Assembly (NCBI GenBank): GCA_963784195.1
Contig: CAWARA010000032.1
Span: forward strand, 186,001 to 250,000
DNA length: 64,000 nt
Reading direction: 5' to 3'
Origin: CAVQAH01 sp963784195
GTDB taxonomy: Bacteria > Acidobacteriota > Vicinamibacteria > Vicinamibacterales > 2-12-FULL-66-21
Shown here: positions 56,265 through 64,000 of the stretch, one piece after another
Position numbering within the stretch: position 1 is the first letter of the stretch
Layout: every line of letters begins with the position of its first letter
Notes under the pieces: model-generated
What the model saw: only the letters and a program-made list of their open reading frames with translations
Told to the model about the DNA's origin: nothing
Databases searched by the model: none
Translations under genes and position numbers: made by a program

Positions 56265-56352
56265 GGGCAATGGGCAATGGGCGATGGGCGATGGGCGATG
56301 GGCAATGGGCGATGGGCGATGGGCGATGGGCGATGGGCAATGGGCGACGGGC
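56262..56352. repeat. Heptamer tandem repeat (ATGGGCG/A family), about 12 copies
   Basis: Single-arm array between the kinase and regulator genes. It begins at the regulator's start codon, so it forms the regulator's 5' untranslated region or the intercistronic spacer and may affect its translation. Confidence 0.92.
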
Positions 56353-56353
56353 A

Positions 56354-57406
56354 TCACTCGTCAATGGGAACAACCAGCTCCGTCCTCCAGACACCATCGA
56401 CCTCCGACGTCTGCAGGCGTGCGTTCGATCCGTGCAGCGCAGCCAGGCGTCCCCGGACGTTCGCAAGACCGAGGCCGGTTCCGGTGCGCCTCGGCCGATC
56501 GGAATCGCATGGGTTCTCGACCACGATCGTGAGCAGCGCTTCCGATCGCGATGCCGATATCGTAACCGTCCCGCCGGCCAGCATGTGCGCGATCCCGTGG
56601 GTCACGGCATTCTCTACGATGGGCTGCAGCAGGAGCGGCGCGATCAGACAACCGCCGGCGTCGCCGTCCGAGATGCTGACCTGCAGACGATCGCCGAATC
56701 GCACCTTCTCCACCTCGAGAAAACCCTCGACCATTTTCAGCTCGCGCGCGAGCGGGATCCGATCCTGGCTGCCGAGCTGCAGGCTCTCCCTGAGGAACTG
56801 CGCGAGCAGCAGGCACATGCGCCGCGCCGCCGCGGCATCGACCGTGGTCAGCGCGCTGATCGAGTGGAGGCTGTTGAACAGGAAGTGAGGATCGATCTGC
56901 GCCCGCAGCGATCGCAGCTCGGCCTCGCGCGACAGTACCTGCCCGTGCAGCGCGAGCCGCTCAGCCTCTCGGGTTTCCTCGAATGCGACCAGCAGGTAAC
57001 TCATCGCCAGAGACAGAAGATACAGCAGCACGCCGAGGCCGAAAATCAAGGGGTCGAGCGACGCATCCTGCTGAATGGCTGGCGGCAGCCAGCCCCGGCC
57101 AGCCAACGCGCGGACCCACACCTTGGCCAGCAGCAGCCAGCCGGCGCTCGAGATAGCGGCGGCGGCGAGCGCCGTGCCGAAGATCCGTGCCGCACCGGTC
57201 ATCGCAAGCGGCATGCTCCGGCTGACGTACCAGACCGAGAGACAGACGAACGCGTAGGCGTAAGCGAGCGGCAGGGCGACGATGAGGCCGTGCCACCATG
57301 TGAGGGACGCCTGTGCGCCCAGCAGGGCGCCAAGAAGGCTGGCGAGCACCAGCCACAGTCCCAGGTAGAGCGCGAGCCGGCGGCCCCGCGCCAGAATCGG
57401 ATGCAT
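56354..57406 (-). CDS. LytS/YehU-type sensor histidine kinase
   Basis: A 350-residue protein. About four N-terminal membrane spans (residues 10-150), then a HisKA_7TM/His_kinase module: RAQIDPHFLFNSLHSISALT with the phosphoaccepting His, PIVENAVTHGIAHM as the N box and GTGLGLANVRGRL as the G box. There is no obvious periplasmic sensor domain. It precedes the LytTR regulator on the same strand, the gaps between them being repeat sequence. Such pairs often control transporters or envelope proteins. Confidence 0.92.
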   Translation of the reverse strand: MHPILARGRRLALYLGLWLVLASLLGALLGAQASLTWWHGLIVALPLAYAYAFVCLSVWYVSRSMPLAMTGAARIFGTALAAAAISSAGWLLLAKVWVRALAGRGWLPPAIQQDASLDPLIFGLGVLLYLLSLAMSYLLVAFEETREAERLALHGQVLSREAELRSLRAQIDPHFLFNSLHSISALTTVDAAAARRMCLLLAQFLRESLQLGSQDRIPLARELKMVEGFLEVEKVRFGDRLQVSISDGDAGGCLIAPLLLQPIVENAVTHGIAHMLAGGTVTISASRSEALLTIVVENPCDSDRPRRTGTGLGLANVRGRLAALHGSNARLQTSEVDGVWRTELVVPIDE

Positions 57407-57480
57407 CGACTAGAGCGTATCTCCTGAATCGGAACGGCCGCTCCGCTGTCGCGGCCGGCCCATCACGGTCGAACACCCTG

Positions 57481-58200
57481 TCAGTTCTTGATCTCGACGC
57501 CGCCCATGATCGCAAACCCCCTCAGCGTCAGGCGGTGGTTCGTAGCGCCTTGCGGCGGACGTGTCTTGTCCTCGACGCCGCCCAGCAATGGGACGACGCG
57601 GGATTCCACCGACCAGTCCTCGGGCACGCGAATGTCGATGCCGCCCCACATCGCGAAGATGTCGATCACCGCATCGCCGTTGATCGACGCCTGACGAAGA
57701 TCGATTTCGCACCCGCCCATCACCGCGGTCAGTTCCCCGCCGCGAAACGCGCGCGAGTTATTCCCCCGCGCGACACCGCCGAGAATAGCCACGGCGCTGA
57801 CGGTTGAATGGCTGTCGACCCCCAGGCGCGGGCGGTGTGCACCTGTCATGCCCTGCCAGACGATGTAGGCCCCGAGCAAGACGAGGATGAGCGGCCAGAC
57901 GTCCTGGAAGTCGACCTGCAGGACGGTCAGTTCCTCGATCAGAAGCCACGTCCCGGCCAGGGTGAATAGCAGCCCGGAAAAGATGCCACCCTTGCCATCG
58001 CGTGCCTGCCACATTTTCAGCACGCCTATCACCACCAACGCCGCCGGCCAATATCTGAGGAAACGGGACAGAGGGGCAATGCCGAGGTTGTCGAGCATCA
58101 GCACGACCCCGACCGCGATCACCATCAGCCCCAGCAGCAGCTGTGGTGTGAGCCTGAGGCCCGCGCCCGTTGTCCCTTGTGGATCCGTCGGCATATTCAT
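57481..58200 (-). CDS. LiaF-like membrane protein (DUF5668 plus C-terminal LiaF domain)
   Basis: A 239-residue protein. Four membrane spans (about 18-110) match the DUF5668/toast-rack-associated N-terminus (LLLGLMVIAVGVVLMLDNLG), and a beta-helical C-terminal domain carries repeated glycine-rich turns (VAILGGVARGN, LTAVMGGCEIDLRQA, FAIMGGVEIKN). LiaF-type proteins restrain LiaRS envelope-stress signalling; the adjacent kinase/regulator pair is of a different (LytTR) type, so the link is uncertain. The start at 58200 is the first Met before the membrane region. Confidence 0.8.
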   Translation of the reverse strand: MNMPTDPQGTTGAGLRLTPQLLLGLMVIAVGVVLMLDNLGIAPLSRFLRYWPAALVVIGVLKMWQARDGKGGIFSGLLFTLAGTWLLIEELTVLQVDFQDVWPLILVLLGAYIVWQGMTGAHRPRLGVDSHSTVSAVAILGGVARGNNSRAFRGGELTAVMGGCEIDLRQASINGDAVIDIFAMWGGIDIRVPEDWSVESRVVPLLGGVEDKTRPPQGATNHRLTLRGFAIMGGVEIKN

Positions 58201-58332
58201 GACCCCACGATACGACGGGATTGGACGGGTCTGCCCGGGGTTTCCGGCGAAAGCCAGCCGAATACCGGTAAACGGCCCGGACGCGCCCCATGGCCGCCGC
58301 GATGAAGCGGAAAGCGGTAGAATTCCGCCGAC

Positions 58333-59812
58333 ATGCTGCGAAAATCGCTCTTTTCCGCCTTGCTCGTCACGCTTCTCGTACCGGCCACCGCCTGGACCGG
58401 TCCGCTTCAGGACGACCTCAAAGCACGTCGCGCGCGAGTGATGGAACAGCTCTCGCCGGACACGCTGGCGATCTTCTGGAGCGCGCCAGTTCGCGTGTAC
58501 TCGCACGACGTGGAATACGAGTACCGGCAGGACAGCAACCTGCTCTATCTGACCGGAGTCGATCAGGAGGAGACGATCCTCGTGATCATGCCGGGCAACG
58601 TGACGCGCCGCGAGATCCTGTTCATTCGCGAAGCTGATCCCCGCCGTGAACACTGGAACGGTCACAGCCTTACGGCGGCGGAAGCCACGGCACAAAGCGG
58701 CATCGTGACGGTCCTGCCGCTCGGGCAATTCGAGCCGTTCATCACCTCGATGTTTTCGCGACGGGCGATGGGTGGCGACGAGGGTGAGTACGAGAAGTTC
58801 TTCGACGCGCTGGGTGCTGGCCGCGCCAGGCTGTCGGTCATGCTCGAGCCGCAGCGCGACCTGAGGTCGGTGCCGGGACCCGCGCGGAAGTTCGCGCTCG
58901 ACCTGCGCGAACGGTTCTTCGGCTTCACGCTGGAGGATGCGACGCCGATCGTCTACGGCCTCCGTCAGATCAAGACCGCGCACGAACAAGACGTGATGCG
59001 CAAGAGCGTGTCCATCTCGAGCGATGCACACAAGGCGGGCATGCGGGCCGCCGCGCCCGGACGTCACGAGTACCGAGGTCGAAGCTGCCATCGAAGAGGT
59101 CTACATGCGCAACGGCGCCATGAGCTGGGGCTATCCCTCGATCGTGGGCAGCGGGCCGAATGCCACGATTCTCCACTACAGCAAATCGAGCCGGCTGATG
59201 GAACCAGGCGACCTGCTGCTCGTCGACGCGGCCGCCAACTATCAGGGCTACACCGGCGACATCACCCGCACGTATCCGGTGAGCGGCACGTTCACCCGCG
59301 AACAGCGGGACATCTACGAGATCGTCTTTGCCGCGCAGGAAGCCGGGATCAAAGCGGTCCGCTCCGGCGCGCGCACCAGCGAGGTGCAGGAGGCATGTGA
59401 CGTCGTGCTGAGAGCGGGCCTCGCACGGCTCGGCCTGGTGACGGACACCACGGGCCAGCAGTTCAAGATCTGGTCAACGCACGGTGTGCTTCACTGGATC
59501 GGCATGGACGTCCACGACGTCGGCACGAAGCGCACGATCGAGCCAGGCATGGCGTTCGTGATCGAGCCCGGCATCTACATCCGCGAAGCCTCGCTCGAGG
59601 CGCTGCCGAAAACGCCAGAAAACGCGGCGTTCATCGAGAAGGTGCGTCCGCTCGTCCAGAAGTACAAGAACATCGGCGTGCGGATCGAGGACTCGTTCCT
59701 GTTCACGGCCAACGGACTGGAGCGGCTCTCGTCATCGGTGCCGCGGACGCTCGACGAGGTCGAGCGGTTCATGAAGCGAGACACGACACCGACGAGCGAA
59801 ACAAAGCGGTGA
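58333..59812 (+). CDS. Xaa-Pro aminopeptidase, peptidase M24B (one frame break)
   Basis: Corrected length is about 492 residues. A signal peptide (1-22) suggests periplasmic export. The N-terminal AMP_N domain (about 27-190) precedes the pita-bread fold with metal ligands: Asp in LLVDAAANYQG, Asp in GYTGDITRTYPV, His in THGVLHWIGMDVHD, Glu in FVIEPGIYI and Glu in VRIEDSFLF. The frame breaks at 59073-59074; removing one C gives HEYEVEAAIEEVYMRNG. It releases N-terminal residues preceding proline. Exported M24B forms are common in this lineage. Confidence 0.9.
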
Positions 59813-60273
59813 CCATCGCGCCGCGACAGTCTTGAGGCAGATCAATCTGCCGGGGCTCCCGCGCCGACGCAGCGCCGGTCGCCGGAGCACGTCGGGTCAC
59901 AGCGCCCGTGCCTCGCGCCAAGGCTTCGGCGCAGGCCTCGCCGGAGCTCGAAGGGCGAAGGCGGATCGGCCAGACGCGCGGTAACATGCACCTCGCGGCG
60001 ATGGCCTGCCGATGGCCCTCCGGCTCGCGGTACCGCCCGTCGGCCCAACTGTTGGGCGCCGGCTTCCGGAGCACCCCAACCGGAGCGGCCATCGTCAGGC
60101 AATCGCCGGAGGTGCATTTTTCCGCGCGTCCGGCCGAGGCGCCGTGCCCCGACGTGCTCCGGCGACCGGCGTTGCTCTGGCGGCAGCGGCGACATTCAAT
60201 CCAAATGCACCGGGATAACCCGGTGTTCAACAGATCCTGAACTGCTATGGTTGGCGGCTAAGAGTGCCGATGC
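59813..60273. other. Intergenic region with large cruciform element
   Basis: A 461-nt gap between the convergent M24B gene and the secreted-protein gene. Frames open here on both strands mirror each other because of the inverted repeat, so no gene is called. Confidence 0.7.
59848..60200. repeat. Large nested inverted repeat (cruciform, MITE-like)
   Basis: A perfect 24-bp pair (59873-59896 with 60148-60171), an imperfect ~50-bp pair (59968-60017 with 60087-60136) and a central GCCCAAC-T-GTTGGGC (60043-60057). The left side has about 60 extra bases between outer and inner arms. No transposase inside. It may be a mobile element remnant or a structured RNA. Confidence 0.82.
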
Positions 60274-60849
60274 CTACTTGTCCGGGAGGCCGGCGTCGCG
60301 GCGGGCTTTGCGGAGGGCTTCGAGCGCTTCCTGCACTTCTTTCTTCGCGGCGGCCTGCGCCCGCTCGGTCCTGGCTTCGCGCAGTTCCTGCAGCGCGGTT
60401 TTGAGCGCCCACTGCAGCGCAAGCGACGTGAGCGCGACCGTCACGCCTTCACCGTTGGTGAACGCCGCATACCCTTTCACGTCGGTCGGCGTCACCATGT
60501 CCAGAAATTCCTGGTGCGTCATGCCGCCGTATGGAACCGGGCCACGCAGGTAATCGGGACCGAGGATCTGTTCGATCGTCAGCTTGGGCGCGTCGATCTG
60601 GACGCGGAAGGTTGGCAGGCCGCCCTCGGTCTCGACGGGCAGGATGTCCACCTTGATGGCAGGGTCCCGCGACAACTTCTTCTGGATCTTCTCGAGCGAG
60701 ACCGGGAGGTCGGCCGGATCCGCGGGCTGCGCCTCGGCGGGCTTTGCCGGGGGCTTCGACTGCTGAGCATTCTGCGAGGCGCTCTGCAGCGGCGGCAGAA
60801 CAGCCAGCATGCACGCGAGGGCAAGCGTAAGAGGCGTCATCGGTCCCAA
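60274..60849 (-). CDS. Secreted protein of unknown function
   Basis: A 191-residue protein with a signal peptide (about 1-24; start may be the Met at 60840). A Pro/Ala/Gln-rich linker is followed by SLEKIQKKLSRDPAIKVDIL, a beta-rich segment (TFRVQIDAPKLTIEQILGPD), the GGMTHQEFLDMVTPTDV stretch and a C-terminal coiled coil (LREARTERAQAAAKKEVQEA). The family was not recognised. Likely periplasmic. Confidence 0.65.
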   Translation of the reverse strand: MGPMTPLTLALACMLAVLPPLQSASQNAQQSKPPAKPAEAQPADPADLPVSLEKIQKKLSRDPAIKVDILPVETEGGLPTFRVQIDAPKLTIEQILGPDYLRGPVPYGGMTHQEFLDMVTPTDVKGYAAFTNGEGVTVALTSLALQWALKTALQELREARTERAQAAAKKEVQEALEALRKARRDAGLPDK

Positions 60850-60973
60850 TCCATCATCTCATTAAGACGACACAGCCGGCGCGATAGCTTCCGGACACGG
60901 GTTCCGCCGGCCTTCATGAGCTGTTCATTCGCCCATGAGATGACGGCGGGCGTCTGTTCAGCCGTGGGATAGC

Positions 60974-60993
60974 GTTGTTCACATCTGAACAAC
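60974..60993. promoter_or_regulatory. Candidate operator GTTGTTCA-CATC-TGAACAAC
   Basis: A perfect 8-bp inverted repeat with a 4-nt spacer, 138 nt upstream of ADOP permease 4 and about 125 nt upstream of the divergent secreted-protein start. It could bind a dimeric repressor; no candidate protein is adjacent. Confidence 0.4.
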
Positions 60994-61066
60994 CAATCGC
61001 CCTCAGCCGTCTGTCTCTGGATGCCTTAACTGCTTGACCGCCGAGGGCTTGCGCCCGGGACGAGAT

Positions 61067-61083
61067 GCGGCACAGCATTGGCT
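61067..61083 (+). promoter_or_regulatory. Possible sigma-54 promoter upstream of ADOP permease 4
   Basis: CGGCACAGCATTGGCT has GGCAC at 61069-61073 and GC at 61081-61082, ten bases after GG. The ATG is about 50 nt downstream. Match is partial at the -12 element. Confidence 0.22.
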
Positions 61084-61130
61084 CTCATTGCAGGCCCCGG
61101 ACTCAGCACAAACCTGATGGAGGAACTGGG

Positions 61131-63541
61131 ATGACGACCTTACTGCAGGACGTGCGCTACGCCGTGCGCATGCTCGTCAAATCGCCGGGCTTTTCGCTCG
61201 TGGCGATTCTGACGCTGGCGCTAGGCATCGGCGCCAACACGGCCATTTTCAGCGTGGTGAACGCGCTCCTGCTGCGCCCTCTGCCATATCCGGAACCCGA
61301 CCGGGTCGTCATGCTGTGGCAGAACCTGCAGGCCCGCGGTGGTCCCGCCCAGGAGTGGGCGACGCCAGGCAACTTCGTCGACTGGCGCGACAGCCGCACG
61401 CTGTTCGCGAAAACTGCTGCGGTCCAGGGCTGGCTGCCCACATTGACGGGAGTCGCCGAGGCGGAACCTCTCCGCGGCGAGCAGGTCACGCAGGAATATT
61501 TCGACGTGCTCGGCGTTCAGCCCGCGCTTGGCCGGATCTTCCGGCCGGACGAAGATGTTCCGAATGCTCCGCGTATCGTTGTGCTCGGTCACGGTCTGTG
61601 GACGCGCAGGTTCGGCGGCGACCGCAGCATCATCGGACGCAGCATCACACTCGGCGGCGAACCGCATGAAGTCATTGGCGTGATGCCCGATGGCTTCCGG
61701 CCCGCCGTGCTGACGCAATCGGAGTTGTGGCGGCCGCGCCGATTGAACACAGCGAACCCGTCACGGGGCGCGGTCGTCCTCCGCGTGGTCGCCAGGCTCG
61801 CGGACGGCCAGACACTGGAACAGTCGCGCAACTCGGCAGAAGTCCTGTCCAAACGGCTCGAGCTGGCCAACCCCGACACTGACGCCGGAGCACGCCTCAA
61901 CATCGTGCCGCTGCACGAGCAGGTCGTCGGCGACGTCCGTCAGGGATTGCTGGTCCTGCTCGGCGCCGTCGGGTTCGTCCTCCTCATCGCGTGCGTCAAC
62001 ATCGCCAATCTTCTGCTCGCGCGCGCATCAGGGCGCGGCCGCGAGATCGCGGTCCGCATGGCGCTTGGCGCGATGCGCGGACGGGTCGTTCGCCAGCTGC
62101 TGACCGAGAGCATCCTGCTGGCCTCGTTGGGCGGTGCACTCGGAGTGATGCTGGGCGTCTGGGGCGTTACCGCCCTCATCGCGCTGGCCCCTGACGGGGC
62201 GCCGCGACTGAACGAGGTCGGCCTCGACGGCACCGTGCTCGCCTTCGCCGCGGGATTGACGCTGGTGACCGGCGTGATCTTCGGCCTGGTTCCGGCACTT
62301 CAGGTGTCGCGCCCGGAGTTGACACCTGCGCTGCGCGAAGGTGGGCGCGGCAGCGCGGGACCCGCAGGTCAGCGTGCCCGGCGATCGTTGATCGTCGCGG
62401 AAGTGGCGCTGGCCCTCGTGCTCCTGGTTGGAAGCGGCCTGTTCCTCCGCACCTTCCTGCGATTGCAGTCGGTGGATCTCGGTTTCAACCCCGAGAACGT
62501 GCTCGCAGGCGCCATCGTGCCGCCGCAGGTGAAATACAGCTCCGCCGCCGAGCGTCTCGCGCTGTACGACCGTCTGCTCGATCGCGCTGCAGCGATTCCA
62601 GGGTTGAAGTCCGCTGCGCTCGCGTCGGTGCTTCCGCTCGGCGGCGACAGCGACATGACGATTTTCATCGAGGGGCAACCGCCGCCACGCTCGTCGAGCG
62701 AGTCGCCGGCGATCTGGTATCGGCTCGTGAGCGCCGGCTATCTGCAAACGATGGAAATCTCCGTGCTCGCCGGGCGCATGTTCACGCAAGGCGAGAAAGC
62801 GCCGGTCCTGGTGATGAACGAAAGCGCCGCGAAGCGCTTCTGGCCAGGACAGTCGGCCATTGGCAAGCGCGTCAGGTTCGACATGGACGATCAGGCGCCG
62901 TGGTTCACCGTGATCGGCGTCGCCGAAGACGTCAAGATGCGCGGCGCCCGCGGCGAACCGCGGTCGGAGGCGTACATCCCGGTACTGGCAACTCCCGGAA
63001 CCGGGAATGAACGTGGTGCTCAAATCCATCGGCGATCCGAACGCGCTTGCCGGTTCGCTGCGACAGGCGGTGCGCGACGTCGATCCCGACATGCCGGTGT
63101 CCACGCTGATGTCGATGAGCCAGGTCGTCTCCGATTCGATCGACGAGCCACGCTTCCTGGCGTTCCTCGTGTCGGTCTTCGCGGCGCTCGCGCTGATGCT
63201 GTCGGCCATCGGCATTTACGGGGTCATGGCTGTACGCCGTGTCGCAGCGAACGCCCGAGATCGGCGTGCGTATGGCGCTCGGCGCCGGCCGCAGCGAGGT
63301 CTTCGGCCTCATCGTCCGCGAAGGCCTGAAGCTCACCGGCCTCGGGATCGCGCTCGGCCTCGTCGCATCCTACGCGCTCGCCCGCAGCATCAGCTCGCTG
63401 CTGTTCGGCGTGGCTGCCTCGGATCCGATGACATTCGTGGTGACCACCTCGATCCTCCTCGCCGTCGCCACCCTGGCCAGCATCGTCCCGGCACATCGGG
63501 CAACGCGGGTGGATCCGATTGTGGCGCTTCGATCTGAATAA
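61131..63541 (+). CDS. ADOP-type MacB/FtsX ABC permease 4 (two frame breaks)
   Basis: Corrected length is about 802 residues, the same as ADOP permease 3. MTTLLQDVRYAVRMLVKSPG begins and HRATRVDPIVALRSE ends the protein, with GFVLLIACVNIANLLLARAS and GIYGVMAYAVSQRTPEIGVR in the FtsX units. Frames break at 62981-62982 (removing one G gives AYIPYWQLPEPGM) and at 63229-63232 (removing one base gives GVMAYAVSQ). GGAGGAA lies 8 nt before the start. The gene after it encodes an ATPase, the only ADOP here so placed. Confidence 0.92.
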
Positions 63542-63542
63542 T

Positions 63543-63641
63543 TGCCGTGGTCCGTGGTCCGTGGTTCGTGTCTCACCGGACGATTCGGCGAACGGAGCCG
63601 GGGGGCGAGACACGAGCTACGGTCCACGGACCACGGCGAGG
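63543..63641. repeat. Heptamer repeat hairpin (GTGGTYC family)
   Basis: Left arm (63545-63577) of GTGGTCC/GTGGTTC units pairs with the right arm (63606-63638). The loop holds GGGGGGCG. Between ADOP permease 4 and the ATPase gene. Confidence 0.88.
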
Positions 63642-63722
63642 GAAGGTATAATCAGAAACTCGTCGCCCGGGCGAGCCCCGATGCTCCGGAACCAGAAAGG
63701 CTTAGGAAAGGTATAGTTCCCC

Positions 63723-64000
63723 ATGGCGTTTTTCTCACGATCCAGCCAGCCTGCGCCGCAGGTCGATCTGCCACCGGATGCGGCGCTCGCCCCGAACGCG
63801 TTGATCGCGCTCCGCAACATCGAAAAGTCCTACGCGCACGGCACGAGCCGGACCTACGTGCTGAGGCGCATCAACGTGGACGTGAAGGAGGGCGAGTTCA
63901 TCTCGATCATGGGGCCCTCGGGGGCCGGCAAGTCGACGCTCCTGCACATCATCGGGATGCACGACAGCGCCTGGACGGGTGAGTACTATTTCCTCGATCA
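63723..64000 (+). CDS. MacB-type ABC transporter ATP-binding protein (partial, C-terminus off the window)
   Basis: About 92 residues visible. An N-terminal extension (residues 1-28, Ala/Pro-rich) precedes LIALRNIEKSYAHGTSRTYV, VLRRINVDVKEGEFISIMGP and Walker A GPSGAGKST. The wording fits the LolD/MacB ATPase group that partners FtsX-type permeases. Distance and order suggest it could energise ADOP permease 4, or a permease further downstream. It runs off the window. Confidence 0.87.
   Translation, partial: MAFFSRSSQPAPQVDLPPDAALAPNALIALRNIEKSYAHGTSRTYVLRRINVDVKEGEFISIMGPSGAGKSTLLHIIGMHDSAWTGEYYFLD

Noticed and set aside
60043..60057. GCCCAAC-T-GTTGGGC as an integron attC core
   Set aside because: R'' and R' type boxes are adjacent at the loop instead of at the ends of the site, and there is no integrase or cassette structure.
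59769..60240. Open frames on both strands in the cruciform region
   Set aside because: Their translations mirror each other because of the inverted repeat; no domain, no ribosome-binding site, low plausibility as proteins.

Overview
The window is a GC-rich, gene-dense bacterial chromosome segment. Gene content points to Acidobacteriota, most likely class Vicinamibacteria: four large ADOP-type MacB/FtsX permeases without adjacent ATPases, two very large VPS10/sortilin-like beta-propeller proteins, a tamA-tamB pair, a four-helix-bundle (S23/IVP-like) protein, and many short palindromic and heptamer repeats. This placement is inferred from gene content. No rRNA, tRNA, phage, IS transposase or CRISPR array was found.

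Layout. 0-5 kb: partial Yip1 membrane protein, VanX-type dipeptidase, diaminopropionate ammonia-lyase, molybdopterin oxidoreductase, then a large inverted repeat. 5-14 kb (minus strand): tamB, tamA, a small membrane protein with a terminator, an OmpA-family protein, a KGG stress protein coupled to a Pro-rich peptide. 14-19 kb: yggX, ATP-grasp ligase, a B12-binding radical SAM protein and an SSS symporter. 19-27.7 kb: POT transporter, LigD-type 3'-phosphoesterase, ABC-F/Uup, DUF4920, YvcK, a nucleotidyltransferase-like protein, TPM-domain and LemA proteins. 27.8-35.5 kb: first VPS10-like protein, DinB, a polytopic membrane protein, HTH/RDD membrane protein, YheT hydrolase, DUF72. 35.7-43.7 kb: three ADOP permeases and an S23-like protein. 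43.9-55.3 kb: coiled-coil membrane protein, second VPS10-like protein, and a seven-gene export operon (tetR-hlyD-ATPase-tolC-ATPase-permease-permease) resembling cecR-ybhGFSR. 55.5-64 kb: LytTR regulator with LytS-type kinase, LiaF-like protein, M24B aminopeptidase, a large cruciform repeat, a secreted protein, a fourth ADOP permease, and the start of a MacB-type ATPase.

The most notable finding is the radical SAM gene at about 16.1-17.5 kb. Its apparent end is a UGA directly after a Cys codon. Read through as selenocysteine it gives a Cys-Sec-Ala-Glu-Pro tail, and a hairpin with a GGU-containing loop lies 20 nt downstream, as in bacterial SECIS elements. I read it as a selenoprotein of the CUAEP/CCAEP-tail radical SAM type, next to an ATP-grasp ligase.

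Two further themes run through the window. First, palindromic elements lie inside or at the ends of coding regions (the ABC-F linker, the radical SAM inter-domain region, the symporter C-terminus, the TetR C-terminus), and about 18 intergenic loci carry 7- or 8-bp tandem repeats, often as head-to-head hairpin arms. Second, thirteen genes are split by single-base frame breaks, and almost all need removal of exactly one base. That bias suggests consensus errors, so these genes are annotated full length.
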